Assembly: GCF_023278565.1 (NCBI RefSeq)
Contig: NC_064675.1
Location: forward strand, 6,200,001-6,264,000
DNA length: 64,000 bases
Origin: Colletotrichum lupini
Lineage: Eukaryota; Ascomycota; Sordariomycetes; Glomerellales; Glomerellaceae
Direction of reading: 5' to 3'
The notes below the pieces were generated by a model. It was given only the letters and a program-made list of their open reading frames with translations. It did not search any database and had not been told where the DNA came from. Below, one piece after another: positions 56,766 to 64,000 of this stretch. A program made the position numbers and the translations under genes. The number at the start of each line of letters is the position of its first letter. Within the stretch, counting starts at the first letter, position 1.

Positions 56766-58564
56766 TATCAAAACATAGTATCAAAACATCGCTACTAACT
56801 ATACTTAATTAATTAACTATCTTTTATTACTATAATAATATAGTTATTATTCTCCCTAAGTAATTCGACCCCTACGAGTTAACTAAGACTAACTAAATAG
56901 TCGCTAAAGTCCTCTTAAGCTCTCTATATATCCTAAATATTTATAAACTTAATATTTAAGTTTATTAGTATACTCTTCTTTTTTTATAGCCTTAATTAGT
57001 TAATTTTAGCTTTTAGAACTCGAGTATAGTACTAAAATATTACTAAATAGTAGGCCTACTTACTAAATATCTTTTTTATCTTTTTAAATAGTAGTTATTA
57101 AGTATTATAATCTAGACTAAGCTCTATAAATAACTTTAATTAATTATAGAGCTCGCTAGCCTTTTTAAGTATTAACTAGTTAATAATAAACGCCACTAAT
57201 ACCTAGTTAATAGCTTTTTTAATATTATTAGTTACTTACTTAGTATTTACGGTCTTTTTAATTAGTATAATTAAGTTAAGTAGGACTATTAGATTAGTAA
57301 GTAGTCTAGCTATATTAGAGGGATATAGTCTAGTTACTTTCTACTTACTTTATATATTTAATAACGTTAGACTAACTAAACGAGCTTTTTAGTAATAGCT
57401 TAAGAAATACCGCTTTTTAATAATAATAAAATTATCTACTATATTCTCCTTACTAAGCTCCTTCTTATATTTAAACTTAATAAGTCTAAAGATAACTATA
57501 TTTAACGGCTAGAGGATATAAGAAGTATATAATAATAAGAATAGTAAATAAACGTTATTTCTATAATATTCCTATATAAATTCTATTATTATATAACTCC
57601 TATAGCTATCTAAAACTAATAATCAAGGCTTATTAAGTATATTAAGCCCCCTAAGGGGGGGGGTCTTAGTTTATAATAAGAATACTATTTTTAACTACTT
57701 AAGGGCAGTTTTATTAGTTATCTAGCTATTATTTATTACTATAAACTCCTAACTAGCATAAGGGTTAAGTTTAAGTAAAAACCACTATTATTATACCGAC
57801 TTTCCCTTATATATAACTAGTAGTTTAATAGCTCGACTATTAATAAAGATATACTCAATTATAAATACCTAAGTACGCAAACTAGGCTCTTTTTTTCGTA
57901 CTATTATAGTTTTTACCTTACCTAAAACTAGGCTATTAAATCCCTTACCCTCTAAAATACTAATCTTATTTATATTATACTTATTAGCCTATTTAATATC
58001 GCTAATCTTTAGTATATTAAGTAATTTAAATTATAACTTAATTATATTAATAATAGCCCTATTTAAACGCCTTAAATCGATAGTATAACTTCTCTAGACC
58101 TTAATTAATAAGTTCTTCTTTAAAAAAACGTCTATTTATCTCTTTTTAAGAGGATTTATATCCCCCTAAGATCTTAGAACTTATTTAGCGAATTTTATAA
58201 ACTATTTATAAGTTAATATAATACCTAAATTATATTAAATACGAACTTACTAAGCTAGCTAGTCTTCTTATTATAAAAAAAGCTTTTAAAGGTTTATAAA
58301 TACTATTACCCTCGTTTAATAGCCTCTCTTATAGTTATAAAGAGTTAACTTTAAAACTCTAAACTTAATCGAGGCCCGATTAACTAAGAGACCTCTTCTA
58401 ATAGCCTTAAGAGCTTAAATAACTTTATTTTTAATATATAAAACTATTATATATTAATAAATAAGTATATAAAAAAGAATTATATTTAGACGATTTTTAT
58501 AATTATTATAGTAGTTTAAAAATTGTAGGTAGGGTTTTAATACGGTGGCTGGGATGGAGAAATG

Positions 58565-58608
58565 GGGTGGCCAAAAGGGGGGGGTGGCCAAAAGGGGGTG
58601 GGTCGACT
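58565..58608. repeat. Right terminal inverted repeat of the Fot1-like element
   Basis: 44 bp, an exact reverse complement of 56722-56765, followed by the TA duplication. Confidence 0.95.
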
Positions 58609-58610
58609 TA

Positions 58611-60304
58611 TCTCCACCACATGCCGGTGGACTCAATGACTTCTCAATTGTACACTACTCAGAAGCCGGATCTCGGCCAGCCAGCCAGGTGTCAGGCAAA
58701 CGCACGATGCTCGCGACAAACTCAATTATGTGGAGCGTGTGGGCTGTAAAGTCGCTGTCGGCAGGTTGAAACCCTGCGAGTTTTGTGAAGTTGCCGCGTT
58801 CCCATTGTCTCATGTTTAGTTGCCGTATATTGTAGTTGCGTCCATCCTAGTTCACTACTTCCTCTTCACCAATCAACATAGAATATCGGATGTAGAGTGC
58901 CACTGTCAGTGATCGGCGAACGTCCCTGCTCCCACATTCTTCGTAGTTTTCGGTCACTGCACTTGGTGCGACTACGCGTATGCCAGTCACAGACCTGACT
59001 CGAAGTTAGGGAGCCGAAGAATTATGAGACGATCTAGGGATGAACTGTGGATATCTGTTGCAACAGTCAGTCGCTAATAGTATCCCATTGCAGTCCTGAT
59101 TACCTTTCGACTAATTCACTCTGGATTTCAGGGAGAATAGTTGTGAAAGATAGGTTGAGCGGACTTTTACCCGCGTATAACCAAGGTAAGTGACGATCTT
59201 TCGTCTCATCTTTGTCTCAACCCCATATCTGGGGAAGATTCTCCCGGTGCTTCGAGAACACGTCACGAGCTATATGATGCGTTTCGGTAATCTTCGCGGT
59301 ACCGGCAGATGAGATCCCATGGATCGCGTGGATATTTCGGGCAGATCTTAAAACCTGTGATCGACTTTGACTTGCTGGTTTAGACGGTCATCAATGATCG
59401 GCTTTGTTTCAACCTAGTGAACTGGAATTGATACTCGAGTGCCAAGGCGTTAATCCTGGTCAACTGGCCATCTGAAGCTCGGTATTCCCGTCTTCTGGGA
59501 CGAGTGGTGAGCTAGACAGCCGGTCACGCAAGCAACGTCGGTGCAAAGATACATATAGTCGCTGGATATGGTAACAATAGCTTTTGTTGCTCTTATCCTT
59601 CTTTGAACAAGGTGAATACTTCTCTAAGCCTTCGTTTAGGGCTTTACATCTCCCTGTTCTTGAATGCACATCCGACACTGCTTTCAAAAGAATTTTGCTT
59701 AGGTCACACGTCTTGAAGACCCCCAACTATCATTTGCTATGATGGCGCATCGAGTCCTCATCGAAATGAATCAAGTCTACATTAGGATAGAAACTTGCTT
59801 GATTATACGAAAGCCTAGTCACCTTTGTCATGTGGCAGACTTGATTTCTGCCTGCCCCAAACAGGAGATGGCAGCTGTCTTGCAAGCGGCTGAAGTTCAG
59901 TTCAACGGGAATTGACAGCCCAAGTAGCAGATTCTAGGACGAAGAGAAATGATAGGAAAGGAAGGAGGGGAACACTCGCAACGGTCCTGCCTATGTTCCA
60001 ACAGCGCGCCCCTCAGTCAACCCGAACTCTGACTTCATTGGAGTATTTGTTAGACTAGGTAGCCACTCGACCACCTCGCACACAGCTTGACCTGACCTCG
60101 CCGACCTAGACGGGCGCTGCTGTGCTGGTGGCAGGATTGGGATCAAGAGGGGGCATATACCCTCGGGTGCCTAAATAGGTACCTATCTCAGGTGAAGGGA
60201 GGTCAGATACTTGGGCACATGCCTATCTTACTGCCGATGATTCATATTAAAGTATTATATTTGTCTAAGATATCTTGTCTATGTTCAATTACGGCCTATC
60301 CACC
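58611..60304. other. Intergenic stretch, no gene seen
   Basis: No recognisable protein frame is present; 59460-59726 on the minus strand has no motif. A weak tRNA-like arm near 58770 was examined and rejected. Near 60171-60195 an AGGTACCTATCTCAGGTGA stretch repeats the AGGTA/TACCT word seen elsewhere. Confidence 0.4.
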
Positions 60305-62410
60305 TCAGAACCACTCCTCAACATCTCTCCTCATCAAAACCTCACCCCCAGCAAGCGTCCCCCCAGCCAACGGCAGCTTCAAGATCCCAGTTCCCACCAG
60401 ATCTTGCGCCAACCGCACAATCAACCCATCACACCCCCTCGCCGCCATGACATCCACGGTAACAGGCAACATCTCCGTCACGTTCGTCACAGAACTCACG
60501 CTACCGACCTCTCCCAGGGGGAAAACATGGTCCGGCGCTCCGCTGAAGACGCTCAGCCGACCGTTGGAAAAGCCAAGCGGCGGGGTGGGCGTCGTGGTCG
60601 TCGGATAGCGGTTTCGTAGGGAGGCGCGGCCGGATGAACCTACGTAGATGAGGAGGGACGAGGAGCATGTCGATGTTGATGCGGAAGTGTTGAGGGCGGG
60701 GGTAGAGGGAGGCAGGATCTCGGTGTTGAACCAGTTCATGAAGAGCGTCTTGTTGGCTCTTGCGTCGTCAAGGGCGCTGGCGGGTTGCCTATCACCCCAG
60801 CCCCATCGTGCGAGGGGGACTGGGTTCACAAACGGGAGGCGGCCGTTGTGAGCGGCTGTTAGGTATGATGTTAGTCGGTGTGTAACAACTGTTCCTCAGC
60901 TGGCAAGTGACAGAGCAACAGGGCTTTTTCCTCTTTTGAAGACTAATAAAAGCAAAGATACGAAGAAAGAAAGAACACGGAGATAAGCTTACCGGCATAA
61001 TCAGCATAAAACGGATCACGCACAAGCGGCGTCTGCTCCTTGGTGATGAGCGTGGCATACGTCAACCCCAGGACATCATCCAGCGTCTGATTCCGCACAC
61101 CCACAGGACCAGTCTCAGCCCAAGCAGACGTCAAATTCAGCGCCGTCGCCTTGGCGCCCAGGAACGCACCCAGGTCCTCCGCAAACTTGTTCAGCATCTG
61201 CGCGGCGGCTCCATCGTCGGTAGGGAAGTCAACCGTATACACCGTCTTGGGGTACGTTACCTCCGCCTCGGTCTCAACCAGCGATGTATAGTTCGCCCCG
61301 TACAGCACCTTATTCGCCTCATCCCAAATGTACGGATCCCGCGTCAAAAAGCCGGCGGTGTCGAGGGTAGGTGACAGCGGCATCACACCATCCAACCCAA
61401 CGAGCCCATGCGAAGGCCGGTTTCCGAAGAGACCCTGCACCGCAGACGGGCCGCGGATCGAACCGCCCGTGTCGCTGCCGACTGCGATATCCAGCCACTC
61501 GTACGAACCTATCGAGGCTCCGGCGCCAGAGGACGATGACGAGGGGTCGTTGTAGCCGTCGCCGCGCGGGTTGAAGGGGGAGTGGTAATCAACCCAATCC
61601 GCCGTCGCCGTCTCGCCGTTGGCAAACTGCGAGGGCTTCTGGTATCCCACCACCACGGCGCCCGCATCGAGTAACGCTTGAATTGAGGGTGCGGTGGAGG
61701 CCGCGGGCGGGTAGAATGCGTACCAGGCTCTGTTGCCGTTGGATTTTTTTCACGCCCGCGAGGTCGTAAATGTCTTTTACGCCTACGCGGACGCCGGCGA
61801 GGGGCTTCTCGGGGGACCGGGCGGAGAGAGAGTAGAGGCGGGAGGGGACGCCGATGGTAAGGGAGGCGGAGGCGGGCACCTGGGCGGAGAGGGTCTGGAA
61901 GGTGGTATCGGGCTTCTGGAGGAGGGACTCGGAGAAGGCGCCTGCGTAGTCTGGGTACAGACGGTAGGCTTGGTGGAGGGCGCCAGTGATTGTGTCGAGG
62001 AAGTATGGGCCCGAGGGGACATTACTGCCGGCGGTGCTGACCAAGGGCGCGACGATGGACTGGGTCTTATTTGTGCCGTCATAGCTTTCTTTTGTGAGGC
62101 ACGGCGTGTCGAGGCCGGCGAGAAAGATTGCGCCGAGGAAGGCGGGTTGCCAGACGTCGTCTTGGGAGGTCCAGTTCGCGAAGAGGGAGGGGAGGGAGGA
62201 TTTGGGGAGGGGTTCGGCGACGACTGTGACGGGGGTGAAGCCAAAGGCGCGGGGGAGGGATTTGATGTTGAAGGAGGAGGAGTTTGAGGGGTTTCCCTGG
62301 GAGAAGGGAGAGACGAAGTAGTAGATGTCGTTGAGGAGTAGGGATGCGCCGGTGGAGGTGAGGTCGGCGGCGGCGGCGCCGACGAGGGCGAAGAGTGTGA
62401 ATGCCTTCAT
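60305..62410 (-). CDS. Secreted amidase-signature enzyme, frameshifted
   Basis: Exons 62410-60993 and 60855-60305 (intron 60992-60856) carry a 655-residue amidase if one base is discounted. [16 protein letters not shown] is a signal peptide. About 190 residues of an N-terminal extension, seen in fungal amidases with an Arp1-like N-terminal domain, precede the amidase core. The core has [17 protein letters not shown] (catalytic Lys 212), then [29 protein letters not shown] (cis-Ser region about 290-294) and [13 protein letters not shown] (nucleophile Ser about 317). The frame breaks at 61744-61750, a run of seven A on the coding strand: the first frame reaches a stop after about 50 nonsense codons, while the next frame continues the family sequence exactly. 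With six A the protein is intact. This is either a recent loss of function or a homopolymer sequencing error. Substrate would be an amide or ester; unknown. Confidence 0.85.
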
Positions 62411-64000
62411 CGCGGGAAGTGACAGGTCTCAGTCCTTGCGCTGAGTACCTGGCCTGGACAACAAGACTGCTGGACACCTTGGATGCGACATCTCTCTTAT
62501 ATGAGGAATGCGTATATCCGGACTTGGGTTAGAACATCCAATCAAGATGACCAATTCCTGGTATCTGAACGATAGGTAAGGTACGGTAGGTGGAGAGATG
62601 GGATTTCCTTTTCCCTGCCCGGGTTTATCTCTGGAGGTTGCCCATTGGTGCCTTTTCCCATATCATAACTGGCTTAGCTAGGTCCAAATTGTTCAGGATC
62701 AGGACCATGGCAAGAAAGCAAAAATAGCTGTCATCTTACCAGGCTTATCTGATCCGGTCGTTCAGGCTTCGGGGGTTGCGGTTGCTTATCATGGGGAGGA
62801 CTCCACGAAAGGGACCATGCATGTGAGTCCGCATCGCTAGCTTGCAGAGTCTGAGAGCCGGAACCGGTTTAACGGGCTGGGGTATCTTGTCCTTGTCATC
62901 ATCGCTTTAGTCCCCCCCGCCGAGATGGGGTTGTAGAGCAAATCGGCATACAAAGTAGAATTAGCAAAGTCCATTTGATTATCGAGTCGTTATCCGTTAT
63001 CGCGGGAATGAGTGTTTCAGGCTCGTATTGACGTTCATCAAAGTCCCGGCCGATGTCGGTAGTTGGATTTCGGTTCCCCGGTGGCCGGGAGTTGTCACCG
63101 GTCGGCCGTTACCAACCCCTCCAACCAGAGTACATACATGTTCTTGGCCAAGTGCAACTGGCAGGCACATCACCACGGAAGAAATGTAGAACCTGATGAT
63201 CAGCATACGTCACATTGAAACGAAGCAGCAGATCGAATCCCATCTCATATAGAGACGTCATCATCTGGGGAAAGGGAACCTAAGAATGAGCTCAACGGGC
63301 GCAAGATTCCCGACACGACGGTTCCCCCAGCGTGTTTCCAGCGGGCCGGTAAACTCAGTCGGAGCCGATCCGACACTCAAAAGCATAGACGGTCTCCAAT
63401 TGCGTTCAAACTTTGACAAGCTTATTCCAGTTCCCCGCGCTTGAATTGTTTCTCGAAAGATACAGTCCACGCTAGCTTCAGCCTAGGTTGAAGAAACAGC
63501 AGATAAGCCCAACTCTGCTGGATTAGGTTGTCATCAACGAACGAACCAAAGTGGATAAAGGCACCTGAAATTGGAGAATGGAGAATAGGCCAAGAATTTA
63601 TGACGAGTTGGAGTCAGTCAAGCCTGTCCTTGGCCGACTAAACACCGCCAGAGGCTGCAGATTAGGTACATGTAATCTTCCTTCCCCCCTTCTCGTCTCC
63701 GATATCTCCAAGTCGTCTTCCCTGCGTTGGCTTTTTTGCACATGTAGTCTCCAATTGGAGGGGTCTGGTAGTTATCGCAAATGCCGATAGCGACACGGAA
63801 AGTACTCTGCAGCACCTTACCTCACTCCGAATGCGGGACTTTTTACTACGAGGAGGTCCCCATTGATGGAAGAAGTCATTGCTCTTCTGAACGAAAATAA
63901 GAGAAGATAAGAAACCGTCTTCATAAGGATGCGAGGAGAGAGTAACCCACTTGCTCATTTCCTAGTCTCCACTGTCAGAATAGTTCCTGTTGACAACCCC
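62411..64000. other. Right-edge stretch, no gene seen
   Basis: It contains the amidase promoter. No recognisable frame was found to the window edge; minus-strand frames at 62997-63206, 63261-63470 and 63662-63958 have no motif. AGGTAAGGTACGGTAGGT near 62574 repeats the AGGTA word. Confidence 0.4.

Larger units (their letters stand above)
56722..58608 (-). mobile_element. Fot1/Pot2-like (pogo, Tc1/mariner superfamily) transposon, RIP-degraded
   Basis: The 1,887-bp element has perfect 44-bp terminal inverted repeats (56722-56765, 58565-58608) starting AGTCGACCCACC and a TA on each side (56720-56721, 58609-58610), the target duplication of this superfamily. Fot1 and Pot2 are about 1.9 kb with inverted repeats of 43-44 bp. 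The minus strand keeps a ruined transposase. About 58425-58330 gives an HTH of the psq type (ALKAIRRGLLVNRAS, then LTLYNYKRG). About 57630-57400 gives a DDE-like block (LLVLDSYRSYIIIEFI, FKYKKELSKENI) with stops at former Gln or Trp codons. The interior is very AT-rich while the inverted repeats are GC-rich and identical. Each repeat contains two copies of a CCCCTTTTGGCCACCC unit. It cannot encode a working transposase. Confidence 0.93.

Noticed and set aside
58700..58795. tRNA-like segment with a GCAGG/CCTGC arm around TTGAAAC and a GTA-like anticodon
   Set aside because: The loop is not a proper T loop, no acceptable anticodon or D stem forms, and the acceptor pairing is incomplete.
61733..62287. 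184-codon Gly/Glu-rich plus-strand frame
   Set aside because: Antisense to the amidase first exon, with no recognisable motif.

Overview
The window looks like nuclear DNA of a filamentous ascomycete (Pezizomycotina, most likely a Sordariomycete). Genes carry short introns of about 50-75 nt with GTRAGT-type donors, are GC-balanced and spread on both strands. They encode typical fungal families: LAMMER kinase, sideroflexin, GMC oxidoreductase, rhodopsin-domain membrane proteins, WSC-domain protein, secreted amidase. Three very AT-rich blocks are transposons whose copies differ by C-to-T and G-to-A changes, the signature of repeat-induced point mutation (RIP). Species cannot be fixed from the sequence alone.

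Layout. 1-1235: 3'-truncated fungal hypothetical (-). 2474-4872: LAMMER kinase (-), followed by about 7.9 kb without a supportable gene. 12751-14178: sideroflexin (-). 14933-15017: intron-containing tRNA-Arg(UCG) (-). 15978-17776: GMC oxidoreductase (-). 19281-20749 (+) and 20892-22323 (-): convergent pair of rhodopsin-domain membrane proteins. 24302-24694: secreted EG45/PNP-like protein (-). 25595-27482: multidomain protein with zinc-phospholipase-C-like histidine/aspartate motifs and a C-terminal membrane anchor (-). 28487-29401: SDR (-). 30013-31528 (-) and 32336-34142 (+): DUF1593 hydrolase-like protein divergent from an MFS sugar permease.

34373-51458 is the most striking part. A second SDR gene (-) reads as a complete 324-residue frame, but its last intron, originally 63 nt, is occupied by a 7,413-bp Ty1/copia retrotransposon (34657-42069, 5-bp duplication CTAGC). 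A second copy of the same family lies in opposite orientation (43281-51453, duplication ACCTA) in the promoter shared by that SDR gene and a divergent alpha/beta hydrolase (51498-52421). The right LTR of this copy is split by a 753-bp element with 41-bp inverted repeats and an 8-bp duplication (hAT-like). Both copia copies are RIP-degraded, while the 1.2 kb between them stays GC-balanced and coding.

52661-54797: secreted triple-WSC protein (-). 56200-56470: small cysteine-rich secreted protein with a probable GC-AG intron (-). 56722-58608: a Fot1/Pot2-like (pogo) transposon with perfect 44-bp inverted repeats and a ruined transposase. 60305-62410: secreted amidase (-) with a one-base frameshift in an A7 run. 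The rest appears non-coding. Adjacent genes suggest an accessory, surface- and carbon-related region (sugar uptake, secreted carbohydrate-binding and hydrolytic proteins, effector-like small proteins) beside conserved housekeeping genes at the left. No secondary-metabolite backbone gene is present.
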